From: Allorhizocola sp044869915
GTDB taxonomy: Bacteria > Actinomycetota > Actinomycetes > Mycobacteriales > Micromonosporaceae
Reading direction: 5' to 3'
Assembly (NCBI GenBank): GCA_044869915.1
Contig: JBIOYB010000386.1
Location: 1 to 15,577 of the forward strand
Length of the DNA: 15,577 nt
In this document: positions 6,175-12,893 of the stretch, piece by piece
How positions within the stretch are numbered: the first letter of the stretch is position 1
Layout: each line of letters starts with the position of its first letter
The notes under the pieces: generated by a model
What the model was told of the DNA's origin: nothing
The model's database searches: none
What the model saw: only the letters and a program-made list of their open reading frames with translations
Translations under genes and position numbers: made by a program

Positions 6175-7836
6175 GTGAAAGCGAGCTCTGCCAAGACGCG
6201 CCCCGCCTTCCTTTGCGACGCATGCGGCCATCAGCCGCCCAAGTGGGTCGGGCGGTGCCCCGAGTGCGGCGAGTGGGGCTCCATTGTGGAGTCCACGGCC
6301 GGGCCCGCACTGGGCGCGATGCGCAATGTCGTGCCCCGACAGCCGGGCGAGCCGGCCCGTCCCATCGCGACAATCAGCGCCGAGCCGGCGCGCGCCGTCG
6401 CGACCGGCGTGGGCGAGCTCGACCGGGTGCTCGGCGGCGGGCTCGTGCCCGGCGCGGTGGTGCTGCTGGCCGGCGAGCCGGGCGTGGGCAAGTCCACCCT
6501 GCTGCTCGACGTCGCGCAGCAGTGGGCGCTGGGCAGCGGCAGCAACGCGCTGGTGATCAGCGGTGAGGAGTCGGCGAGCCAGGTGCGGCTGCGCGCCGAG
6601 CGCCTCGGCACGCTGCACGAGCGGCTCTACCTGGCCTGCGAGACCGACCTGGCGGCCGTGCTCGGGCACGTCGACGCGGTCAAGCCGGGGTTGCTGGTGG
6701 TCGATTCGGTGCAGACCGTCTCGTCGGCCGCCAGCGACGGCGTGGCGGGCGGGGTGACCCAGGTGCGCGCGGTCACGGCCGCGCTCGTGGCCCACGCCAA
6801 GGAGCGCAACATCGCGACCGTGCTCGTCGGTCACGTCACCAAGGACGGGCACGTGGCCGGGCCGCGGGTGCTGGAGCACCTGGTCGACGTGGTCCTGCAG
6901 TTCGAGGGCGACAAGCACTCGTCGCTGCGCCTGATCCGGGGGCTAAAAAACCGGTTTGGCGCGGCTGACGAGGTGGGCTGCTTCGAGATGCACGAAAACG
7001 GCATCACCTCGCTGGCCGATCCGTCAGGGCTGTTTGTGACGGGGTTTGCCGAAAATGTTCCCGGCACGTGCGTGACCGTGGCGATGGAGGGCAGGCGCGC
7101 GCTCGTGACCGAGGTGCAGGCGCTGATCGGGGCCACCGTGGCCGGGTCGCCCCGGCGCACGGTGTCGGGGCTCGATTCGGCTCGGCTGGCCATGGTCCTG
7201 GCCGTGCTGCAGCGGCGCACCCAGCGGATCGCGCTGCACGACAAGGAGGTGTTCGCGGCCACGGTCGGCGGCATGCGCGTCACCGAGCCCGCGGCCGACC
7301 TGGCGGTCGCGCTCGCGGTGGCGTCCGCGAGCCTCAACCTGGCGATGACGCCGCGGCTGGCCGCGATCGGCGAGGTGGGGCTCACGGGCGAGGTCCGGCG
7401 GGTGAGCGCGGTGCAGCGCCGGCTGGCCGAGGCGGCGCGGCTGGGGTTCAAATACGCGTTGGTGCCGCCCGGGTCCCTGCCCGCGTTGGGCGAGGCGGCG
7501 CGCTCCGTCGCTGCGGACCGTGGCGGGGCTTCTCCCGCGGGGCGCGGGGCTTCGGCTGACGGGCGCGGGGCTTCTCCTGAGGGTGATGGGCGCGGGGCTT
7601 CCGCTGACGGCGGCGAGGGCCGGCGTGGGGCTTCGGCTGACGGGCGCGGACGTGCGGCTTCCGGTGAGCGTGACGGAGTTGGAGCTTCGGCCGACGGCGG
7701 TGGGCGCGGGGCCTCGGGCGAGCGCGGCGGGCGCGGTGGCGAGGCCGCGGTGACGACAATGATGGGCATGCGTGTGGTGGAGGTGACCGAGGTGCGTGAA
7801 GCACTGCACTGGGCGGCAAGGTTTTCTTCGGAGTGA
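6175..7836 (+). CDS. radA: DNA repair ATPase RadA with an expanded C-terminal loop
   Basis: RadA is a RecA-like ATPase that drives branch migration of recombination intermediates. Counting from GTG 6175, a four-Cys zinc finger (Cys14, 17, 28, 31) comes first, then Walker A GEPGVGKST (100-108), Walker B-like LLVVDSVQT, the RadA signature KNRFG (258-262) and a Lon-protease-like C-terminal domain with AIGEVGLTGEVRRV. The protein is about 553 residues, against roughly 450-480 for the family. The excess is a stretch at about 447-522 built of GAS-x-x-G repeats, between EAARSVA and the last strand MRVVEVTEVREAL. GTG 6154 is an alternative start with GAGGT 10 nt upstream; 6175 is preferred because the finger then starts near the N terminus, as usual, and TAGCTT precedes it. 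disA follows closely. Confidence 0.96.
   Translation: MKASSAKTRPAFLCDACGHQPPKWVGRCPECGEWGSIVESTAGPALGAMRNVVPRQPGEPARPIATISAEPARAVATGVGELDRVLGGGLVPGAVVLLAGEPGVGKSTLLLDVAQQWALGSGSNALVISGEESASQVRLRAERLGTLHERLYLACETDLAAVLGHVDAVKPGLLVVDSVQTVSSAASDGVAGGVTQVRAVTAALVAHAKERNIATVLVGHVTKDGHVAGPRVLEHLVDVVLQFEGDKHSSLRLIRGLKNRFGAADEVGCFEMHENGITSLADPSGLFVTGFAENVPGTCVTVAMEGRRALVTEVQALIGATVAGSPRRTVSGLDSARLAMVLAVLQRRTQRIALHDKEVFAATVGGMRVTEPAADLAVALAVASASLNLAMTPRLAAIGEVGLTGEVRRVSAVQRRLAEAARLGFKYALVPPGSLPALGEAARSVAADRGGASPAGRGASADGRGASPEGDGRGASADGGEGRRGASADGRGRAASGERDGVGASADGGGRGASGERGGRGGEAAVTTMMGMRVVEVTEVREALHWAARFSSE
7513..7740 (+). repeat. In-frame GAS-repeat insertion within radA
   Basis: Around eight copies of a degenerate unit with core GGGGCTTC (Gly-Ala-Ser) start near 7525, 7546, 7567, 7594, 7627, 7654, 7681 and 7708. 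Spacings are 21, 27 or 33 nt, all multiples of three, so the frame is kept. The encoded peptide is a hydrophilic, Gly/Ala/Ser/Arg/Asp-rich disordered loop of about 76 residues in the Lon-like domain. Confidence 0.85.
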
Positions 7837-7839
7837 CCG

Positions 7840-7845
7840 TAGACT
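7840..7845 (+). promoter_or_regulatory. Candidate -10 element of disA
   Basis: TAGACT lies 4 bp after the radA stop and exactly 6 nt before GTG 7852. There is no Shine-Dalgarno. This suggests a leaderless disA transcript besides any co-transcription with radA, and favours GTG 7852 over GTG 7846, which would abut the hexamer. Confidence 0.4.
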
Positions 7846-7851
7846 GTGGCC

Positions 7852-8973
7852 GTGCCGATCGATCGCGACACCGTGTGGAATCCCGCTGTCATTAGCGGCG
7901 ATCCACTGCGGGCAACCCTTGCGCGGGTCGCGCCGGGCACGCCGCTGCGCGACAGTCTGGAGCGCATCCTGCGCGGCCGCACCGGCGGCCTCATCGTGCT
8001 GGGCTACGACAAGATGGTCGAATCGTTGTGCACGGGCGGTTTCCCGCTCGATGTCGAGTTCACCGCGACCCGGCTGCGTGAGCTGTGCAAAATGGACGGC
8101 GCGGTCGTGCTGACCGCCGACGGGCAACGGATTATGCGCGCCGCGGTGCAGCTGATGCCCGACGCGTCGATCCCGTCGGCCGAGTCCGGCACGCGGCACC
8201 GCACCGCCGAGCGGGTCGCCAAGCAGACCGGCTATCCAGTGTTATCAGTCTCACAATCGATGAACATCATCGGTGTGTACGTGGCGGGCCAACGCCATGT
8301 GCTCGACGACTCCGGCCAGATCCTGTCCCGGGCCAACCAGGCGCTGGCCACGCTCGAGCGATACAAGCTGCGCCTCGACGAGGTGAGCGGCACCCTGTCC
8401 GCGCTGGAGATCGAAGACCTCGTGACCGTGCGCGACGCCGTGGCCGTCGTGCAGCGGCTCGAGATGGTCCGGCGGATCTCCGACGAGATCGCCGGCTACG
8501 TGGTCGAGCTCGGCACCGACGGGCGGCTCCTGTCGCTGCAGCTCGACGAGCTCATGGCGGGCGTCGACTCGGATCGCACGCTGGTGATCCGCGACTACCT
8601 GCCCAGCGGCAAACTCGTGTTCGGCAAGCGGGCGCGCACGGTCGAAGAGGCCCTCGTCGAGCTGGACCTGTTGAATGCCAGCGAACTCATCGACCTCGTG
8701 TCGGTCGCCAAAGCGATGGGCTATCCGCCGGCGACGGAGACTTTGGACGCTCCGGTGAGCCCGCTCGGGTTCCGCCTTCTGGCCCGAGTTCCGCGACTGC
8801 CGGGCGCGATCGTGGACCGATTGGTCGACCATTTCGGGAGCCTGCAGCGGCTGTTGGGCGCGACCGTCGAAGACCTGCAGGCCGTAGAGGGCGTGGGCGA
8901 CGCGCGGGCGCGGGGCGTGCGCGAAGGGCTGTCGCGGTTGGCCGAGACGTCCATTTTGGAGCGCTACGTCTGA
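7852..8973 (+). CDS. disA: DNA integrity scanning protein, diadenylate cyclase DisA
   Basis: DisA makes cyclic di-AMP from two ATP and stops doing so when it meets branched DNA, linking genome integrity to second-messenger signalling. The N-terminal DAC domain has the catalytic DGA (82-84, in CKMDGAVVLTADG) and GTRHRTAERVAKQTGYP with the RHR motif (115-117). A helical spine follows (ALATLERYKLRLDEVSGTLSALE and after), then a C-terminal helix-hairpin-helix DNA-binding domain with LQAVEGVGDARARGVREGL. The octamer-forming architecture is complete at 373 residues. GTG 7846 would add two residues. The next gene after the stop is convergent, across 147 bp. radA next door is known in other bacteria to interact functionally with DisA, so the pairing is meaningful. 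Confidence 0.97.
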   Translation: MPIDRDTVWNPAVISGDPLRATLARVAPGTPLRDSLERILRGRTGGLIVLGYDKMVESLCTGGFPLDVEFTATRLRELCKMDGAVVLTADGQRIMRAAVQLMPDASIPSAESGTRHRTAERVAKQTGYPVLSVSQSMNIIGVYVAGQRHVLDDSGQILSRANQALATLERYKLRLDEVSGTLSALEIEDLVTVRDAVAVVQRLEMVRRISDEIAGYVVELGTDGRLLSLQLDELMAGVDSDRTLVIRDYLPSGKLVFGKRARTVEEALVELDLLNASELIDLVSVAKAMGYPPATETLDAPVSPLGFRLLARVPRLPGAIVDRLVDHFGSLQRLLGATVEDLQAVEGVGDARARGVREGLSRLAETSILERYV

Positions 8974-9022
8974 CGCCGGGGCCGGTCCCTGGCGCCGCGA
9001 CTGAGCCCGGCCCTGTGCGGTG

Positions 9023-9035
9023 GCGGGCGGCCCGC
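9023..9035. terminator. Short GC hairpin between convergent disA and the protease gene
   Basis: GCGGG-CGG-CCCGC can form a 5-bp stem with a 3-nt loop in the 147-bp convergent gap (8974-9120). There is no U-tract. The gap also holds a 12-bp direct repeat, CGCGTCTGAGGC, at 9033-9044 and 9092-9103. A terminator role is only a guess. Confidence 0.25.
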
Positions 9036-9120
9036 GTCTGAGGCGCGGTTCGGAGTCGTGCTGGGTCCGGCCAGGGCGCGGCAGCGGGCATCGCGTCTGA
9101 GGCCTACGTGAGGGCCGGTG

Positions 9121-10578
9121 CTAGGTCTGGGGTCCGGCGCCGCGGTGGGTCAGACCCGGACCGCACGAGGTGGTGCGCGGGGCCGGTGCGGCGGGCGAAG
9201 CGGGCATGAGGACGAAGTTGAGCGTGGATCCGCTCGCGCGGGGACATTCGCGGCGCCAGCGTTCGACGTCGTTGCGGGTGATCAGCGTGTCGGGGTGGTG
9301 CCGGCCGAGCACCCGCTCGCGGATCGCCAGCACCTCCTGCAGACCGACCATGGCCGCGACCGGGTCACCGGCCTCACCACGCCAGTGCGCGAGATTGAAC
9401 CGGATCGCCACCGTCTCGGGATGTTCTCCTCCACGCACGCGTGTCGCCACGGGCAGCAATTCTTCCAGCGCCGCAACGGCTTCGGCCGGCCCCTGGGTGC
9501 GGCCTTGCCAGAAGGCGAGGTTGTGCCGGTTGGTGATGGTGTCCCCGTGCTCCTCGCCGAACACGCGCACGGTGTCGGCCAATACCTGCTCGAACATGCT
9601 GACGGCCGGCCGTTCGTAGCCCGCCATCGCCTGCCAGAAGGCCAGATTGTGCCGGGTGGTGAGGGTGTGGCGATGATCTGGGCCCAGCACACGCGTCCGA
9701 TCCCGCACGAGGTCGGTCAGTTCGGCGATGGCGGTTTCGGGCGAGCCGGCATGCCCGCGCCACCGCGCGATGCTGTGCCGGACCGAAAGGGTGTCGGGGT
9801 GGTCGGGCCCGAGCTCGCGCAGCGCACGGTCCAATCGCGCCGCCTCGGGGCGCTGCTGGAAAAAGGCGGCTCTATTTGGTACCAAACCAATCTGAATATT
9901 TGTCCGCTCGCGGCGCGCGGGCCGGATGCGGACCGGATCTGCCGCGGTGGCCACCCCGCACGACGCGAGGATGCGGACCGCCGCCGGATCGTCGAGCAAC
10001 GCCGTCGCGGGCACGGCGCTCAGCCGCGCCCGCACGTGGGGTATGTCCTCGACGAGCACGCCGATCAGCATGTCGTCGGCGAAGACGGCACCGCCGGACA
10101 TGCCGCGCCATCCCGACCCGCCCCGCACCGGCTCGAGCTCGCCACTGGTGACGTGGATCTGGAACATGCCGGACAGCTCGCCGGTCCCCACGTGCACGCG
10201 GCCCCACATGGTCTCGACCACGCGGACGCCGTCGGGCCTGCGCTGTGCGACTGGGAAGCCGCGCGCCGCGCAAAGCACGGCCACCCGCCCCTCGTGGATC
10301 GCGGTCGGCTCGGGCAGCCGCCCCCACGTCACGGGCGTGAGCCCGGCGCCGGGACGCCATCGCGAATCGGTGACCTCGAGCAGCGCCAGATCGGCCGGTG
10401 CGCCGCGCCACAACACCGCGCACTCGAAACCGTCCACATCAGACAGCCGGCGGATCATCGGCGCGCCATCGCCGTCGACCAACCCGTGACCCGCGGTCAA
10501 CACCAGGCGCGGGCCGATCAGGAAGCCGGTGAGATACAGGCCCCCCGCGAAGATCTCGACCAGATGGCGATCGGCCAC
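9121..10578 (-). CDS. Trypsin-like serine protease fused to tetratricopeptide repeats
   Basis: The start is GTG 10578, two bases after the upstream trypco2 stop, giving 485 residues; the open frame extends upstream only as a shadow of that gene. The N-terminal trypsin-like domain (about 5-220) keeps the triad: His31 in VLTAGHGL, Asp63 in PADLALL and Ser161 in GMSGGAVF. No signal peptide is seen, so it should act in the cytosol. Residues about 231-246 carry a linker, IGLVPNRAAFFQQR. Five TPRs of about 42 residues follow (about 245-450), each ending in a GxxHxxTLxxRxxLAxWxGxxG pattern, with RHNLAFWQ repeated exactly twice. A 40-residue Pro/Ala-rich tail ends the protein. Such trypco2-linked proteases have been proposed as parts of NTP-dependent conflict (immunity) systems. 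Here no NTPase domain is present. Confidence 0.88.
   Translation of the reverse strand: MADRHLVEIFAGGLYLTGFLIGPRLVLTAGHGLVDGDGAPMIRRLSDVDGFECAVLWRGAPADLALLEVTDSRWRPGAGLTPVTWGRLPEPTAIHEGRVAVLCAARGFPVAQRRPDGVRVVETMWGRVHVGTGELSGMFQIHVTSGELEPVRGGSGWRGMSGGAVFADDMLIGVLVEDIPHVRARLSAVPATALLDDPAAVRILASCGVATAADPVRIRPARRERTNIQIGLVPNRAAFFQQRPEAARLDRALRELGPDHPDTLSVRHSIARWRGHAGSPETAIAELTDLVRDRTRVLGPDHRHTLTTRHNLAFWQAMAGYERPAVSMFEQVLADTVRVFGEEHGDTITNRHNLAFWQGRTQGPAEAVAALEELLPVATRVRGGEHPETVAIRFNLAHWRGEAGDPVAAMVGLQEVLAIRERVLGRHHPDTLITRNDVERWRRECPRASGSTLNFVLMPASPAAPAPRTTSCGPGLTHRGAGPQT
9875..9886. other. 12-bp perfect palindrome in an AT-rich patch of the protease gene
   Basis: TTTGGTACCAAA reads identically on both strands and sits in an AT-rich patch (about 9871-9902) inside very GC-rich coding sequence. 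It encodes part of the linker between the protease domain and the TPRs. It may be only codon choice for the linker residues. Confidence 0.4.
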
Positions 10579-10580
10579 CG

Positions 10581-10910
10581 TCAGCCCCGATGCGCCCGCG
10601 GCGGAAACGCCTCTTCGCGGTCGGAAATGCGTTGCTGCTGCCCGCTGCGCTGGTCGACCGGCTGGAGCGTGACGGAGATCCGATGCGAGTGGGTGACCGC
10701 GGCGGAAGCGTTGCCGGACAGGGAAAACACCCACACCTTCACGCCCAGGTCGCCGCCTGCCTGCCCGGTCACGTCGATGGCGAGGTCGAGCTGGATCGGG
10801 CCGACGTCAAACTTGAGATCCTGCCCAGCTCCGTCGGCCATAGCGGCGGCCAGCTCGGCACGGATCGCGGCGACCGCATCGCGCAGGCCGATGCCCACAG
10901 GGTCTGTCAC
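10581..10910 (-). CDS. Trypsin-co-occurring domain protein (trypco2)
   Basis: This is a 109-residue single-domain protein. It begins MTDPVGIGLRDAVAAIRAEL, an amphipathic helix, followed by DLKFDVGPIQLDLAIDVT and a beta strand with GVKVWVFSLSG, then SHRISVTLQPV. This helix-plus-strands pattern is that of trypco2, a small domain found beside trypsin-like protease genes in actinobacteria and proposed as an adaptor in biological-conflict systems. The start is GTG 10910, with GAAAGGA 7 nt upstream, a real ribosome site. The stop is two bases before the protease start, so the pair must be co-translated. An inverted repeat at 10939-10952 lies in its promoter region. Function is inferred from association only. 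Confidence 0.85.
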   Translation of the reverse strand: MTDPVGIGLRDAVAAIRAELAAAMADGAGQDLKFDVGPIQLDLAIDVTGQAGGDLGVKVWVFSLSGNASAAVTHSHRISVTLQPVDQRSGQQQRISDREEAFPPRAHRG

Positions 10911-10938
10911 GCTGAGATCCTTTCATCGAAGCCGTCTA

Positions 10939-10952
10939 ATGACGATTGTCAT
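10939..10952. promoter_or_regulatory. Inverted repeat upstream of the trypco2-protease pair
   Basis: ATGAC-GATT-GTCAT has perfect 5-bp arms and a 4-bp centre, about 30 bp before the trypco2 GTG, in a locally AT-richer region where a promoter is expected. The length does not match the 15-bp actinobacterial Zur box, which it superficially resembles. The binding protein is unknown. Confidence 0.4.
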
Positions 10953-11008
10953 GCAACGTCAGAAGAGTGACAGCCCCGGGCGAGGATCGCCGGTATCGGC
11001 AGGAGTCA

Positions 11009-11146
11009 GGTCGGCTACCGCAGGGTCGTGCGGCCAGCTACCGCAGGGTCGTAAGGTCGGCTACCGCAGGACCGTCAGGCCGGCCATCGCAGAATCGCCA
11101 GGCCGGCCATCGCAGAATCGCCAGGCCAGCTATCGCAGGATCGTCA
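11009..11146 (+). repeat. Array of six 23-bp tandem repeats
   Basis: Units start at 11009, 11032, 11055, 11078, 11101 and 11124, each exactly 23 bp, with consensus GG(C/T)C(A/G)GC(T/C)A(C/T)CGCAG (first 16 bases) then a variable GATCGTCA-like end. Units 4 and 5 are identical. The last unit ends on the stop codon of the minus-strand gene at 11144, and a degenerate seventh copy continues into its coding end; a degenerate copy also precedes the array. As 23 is not a multiple of three and the stretch follows a stop codon, it is not a peptide repeat. It fills most of the 233-bp gap (10911-11143) between two same-strand genes. There are no unique spacers, so it is not CRISPR. Confidence 0.93.
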
Positions 11147-11809
11147 GGTCAGCTTGAGCAGGACGGGCTCGCTGATGTCGGTGCCGACGCGGCCGAGAAG
11201 CTGATATTCACCCGCGGCGGGGACAGGCCCGTCCGGGGTGCGCTTCGTCGTGCTCGAGCAGGAGGAGCTGGACTTGCCGTTCCAGATCACCTCGTAGGAC
11301 CGCTCGTGGCCGGGCGGGAACGAACGCTGATCGCTGCCGGTCGGCCCGTCGCAGTGATCGGAGGACCAGACCCGTTCCGTGCCAACCACTACGTAGAGCT
11401 CCTGCTGATCCGGCCCGATGTCACGATTGCACGTGCGCTGCGACGTGTTTTTGATGAGCAGCTTGATGAGCAGCTCCGTGCCGCGCGGGGTCGTCGTCTT
11501 GGCCGGCACGGCGGTCACGCTCAGCTCGCCATCGGTGCACGTTGCGGCGTCAACGACCGGCGGCGGGCCGGGCGTGGCGCTCTTGACGCCGGCCGGGGCC
11601 ACAACGGCCGTGGGCGATGAGGCCGGCGTCGGCGTCGAAGTGGCCGGCGGTGCGACCGGCGTAGCCGACCCCCCGGGCGTGGCCGAGGTCTTGCCGGTGG
11701 TGGCACACGAGTAGACGATCAGGGCGACAACCAGCGCCACACCACCGAGCACCAGCGCTCGACGGCGCCAATAGACGGAAGCGGGCAACGGACCCACGAC
11801 GAGTCTCAT
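11144..11809 (-). CDS. Membrane-anchored secreted protein of the disA-mutY neighbourhood
   Basis: This 221-residue protein begins MRLVVGPLPASVYWRRR, followed by one hydrophobic segment (about 18-34) that ends in VYSC. It could be a signal anchor or, since VYSC is lipobox-like, a lipoprotein signal with Cys35. A Pro/Thr/Ser/Ala-rich linker (about 38-87) spans the wall. The outer domain (about 90-221) has CTDGELSVTAVPAKTTTPRG, LLIKNTSQRTCNRDIGPDQQ, RVWSSDHCDG, PPGHERSYEVIWNG and a closing strand, a beta-sandwich pattern with four or more Cys residues that could form disulfides. In mycobacteria a membrane protein of the same layout lies between disA and mutY, which fits. Function is unknown. A 61-bp gap separates it from def; its stop forms part of the last unit of a 23-bp repeat array. 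Confidence 0.82.
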   Translation of the reverse strand: MRLVVGPLPASVYWRRRALVLGGVALVVALIVYSCATTGKTSATPGGSATPVAPPATSTPTPASSPTAVVAPAGVKSATPGPPPVVDAATCTDGELSVTAVPAKTTTPRGTELLIKLLIKNTSQRTCNRDIGPDQQELYVVVGTERVWSSDHCDGPTGSDQRSFPPGHERSYEVIWNGKSSSSCSSTTKRTPDGPVPAAGEYQLLGRVGTDISEPVLLKLT

Positions 11810-11870
11810 GATGGTCTCACGCTAACGTCAGGCCGGGCGGCACGCACGGCCGACACGCATCCCCATGGGC

Positions 11871-12371
11871 TCACAGGTAAACCTTTCGCTGGTAAATGGC
11901 ATGCGCGCCACTGACCCGGTCCACGAACAGCAGCCCATTGCAGTGATCGATCTCGTGCTGCAGCGCGCGGGCCTCGAAGGCGTCGGTGTTGACGGTCAGC
12001 TTGCCCCCACCCGGCACCTCGCCGACTACTACTATGCGCCCCGCCCGCTTCACGTCTCCGGTCAGGTCCGGTATGGACAGACAGCCCTCGCGTCCCGCCT
12101 TCCACCGGCTCGCCTCGACAACGGCGGCGTTGGCCAGCACCAACAGACCGTGCACGGTGGACGCCTTGGGGTGACCGGTCACGTCGAGCACGAACAGCTG
12201 GACGGACACGCCGACCTGAGGCGCGGCAAGGCCCACGCAGCCGGGCGAGGCGCGCATCGTGGCGACCATGTCGTCGGCCAGCCGCACGATCTCCGGATCG
12301 TGCGGGTCGACGACCTCACCCGCCCGGCTCAGCACCGGATCGGGCGCACGCACCACAGGCAGCACGGTCAT
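11871..12371 (-). CDS. def: Peptide deformylase
   Basis: The enzyme removes the formyl group from the N-terminal Met of new proteins. The 166-residue protein has all three motifs: CVGLAAPQVG (motif 1, about 45-54), EGCLSIP (motif 2, metal ligand Cys97) and QHEIDH (motif 3, ligands His139 and His143, catalytic Glu140). Two deviations stand out: the first Gly of motif 1 is Cys45, and HEIDH is followed by CNGLLF where LDGxLF is usual. All catalytic residues are kept, so activity is expected. The ATG at 12371 overlaps the stop of the ACT-domain gene as ATGA, so the two are translationally coupled. No methionyl-tRNA formyltransferase gene is next to it, so it may be an additional copy in the genome. 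Confidence 0.93.
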   Translation of the reverse strand: MTVLPVVRAPDPVLSRAGEVVDPHDPEIVRLADDMVATMRASPGCVGLAAPQVGVSVQLFVLDVTGHPKASTVHGLLVLANAAVVEASRWKAGREGCLSIPDLTGDVKRAGRIVVVGEVPGGGKLTVNTDAFEARALQHEIDHCNGLLFVDRVSGAHAIYQRKVYL

Positions 12372-12868
12372 AGCATGTCCGCCTCAGCCGACCGGAGGCT
12401 GATCTCCACCCCCAGCGAATCTTCGAGCTCTGCCAGACGCCGGGTCAGAGCTTCGGCCCGCCCCTCCAAAGAAAATTCGGCGATCAGCAGATAGAGCGGG
12501 CCGCTCAGCCGAGTGGAAAGATCGGTGATGTTGCCACCGGCGTCGGCGACCGCCCGGGTCACCGCGGCCACGATGCCGAGCCGATCGGCGCCGTAAACGC
12601 TGAGCACATATGGCTCGCCCGCGTCTAACAGCGGCACGTCGGGGCCGACCTCGCGCACGGTGATGGTCAGGTCGCTCAGCGGCCGCAGCGCGGCCTCGAG
12701 ATCGCCCACCCCGGCGTCGGCCGTGCAGATCAGCGTCATCGTGAAATGCCCGCGCAGCCTCGTCATCGTCGAATCGGTGAGGTTGGCGCCCAGCGCCGCG
12801 AGCGCCCCGGCCACCTCCGCCACGATCCCGATACGATCCGAACCGATGACGGTGACTGCGAACTCCAT
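12368..12868 (-). CDS. Double ACT-domain protein, GcvR-like
   Basis: The 166-residue protein consists of two ACT domains: about 2-76, starting MEFAVTVIGSDRIGIVAEV with the Gly-Ile ligand-site turn, and about 86-160, starting PYVLSVYGADRLGIVAAV. Each shows the beta-alpha-beta-beta-alpha-beta pattern (GANLTDSTMTRLRGHFTM and GGNITDLSTRLSGPLYLL). Proteins of this build are annotated after GcvR, the glycine cleavage repressor partner of E. coli. In actinomycetes the role is not established; amino-acid sensing is the reasonable inference. It is divergent from mutY with only 32 bp between start codons. The ATG has no ribosome site, and CAGAAT lies 6 nt upstream, so it may be leaderless. The stop overlaps def (ATGA). 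Confidence 0.9.
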   Translation of the reverse strand: MEFAVTVIGSDRIGIVAEVAGALAALGANLTDSTMTRLRGHFTMTLICTADAGVGDLEAALRPLSDLTITVREVGPDVPLLDAGEPYVLSVYGADRLGIVAAVTRAVADAGGNITDLSTRLSGPLYLLIAEFSLEGRAEALTRRLAELEDSLGVEISLRSAEADML

Positions 12869-12874
12869 GTCCGA

Positions 12875-12893
12875 ATTCTGTCACCGCTACAGT
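12875..12893. promoter_or_regulatory. Back-to-back -10 elements of the ACT gene and mutY
   Basis: TACAGT (12888-12893, plus) is 7 nt before the mutY ATG. CAGAAT (minus strand, 12875-12880) is 6 nt before the ACT-gene ATG. Both fit leaderless starts. Any -35 of one gene would lie inside the coding start of the other, so polymerases would compete for the 32-bp space. Confidence 0.4.

Noticed and set aside
10939..10952. Possible Zur box
   Set aside because: The palindrome is 12-14 bp with even symmetry, whereas the actinobacterial Zur box is a 15-bp odd palindrome with A/T-rich arms; no zinc gene is adjacent.
11009..11146. Possible CRISPR array
   Set aside because: The 23-bp units are directly adjacent with no unique spacers, and no cas gene is near.
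9118..11157. Long plus-strand open frame of 679 codons
   Set aside because: It lies antisense to the protease, trypco2 and repeat array. Its translation is Arg/Pro/Gly/His-rich with no domain, a shadow of high-GC coding bias.
11831..11851. GGCCG/CGGCC hairpin between def and the membrane protein gene
   Set aside because: A 5-bp GC stem with an 11-nt loop is expected by chance at this GC content and has no U-tract.
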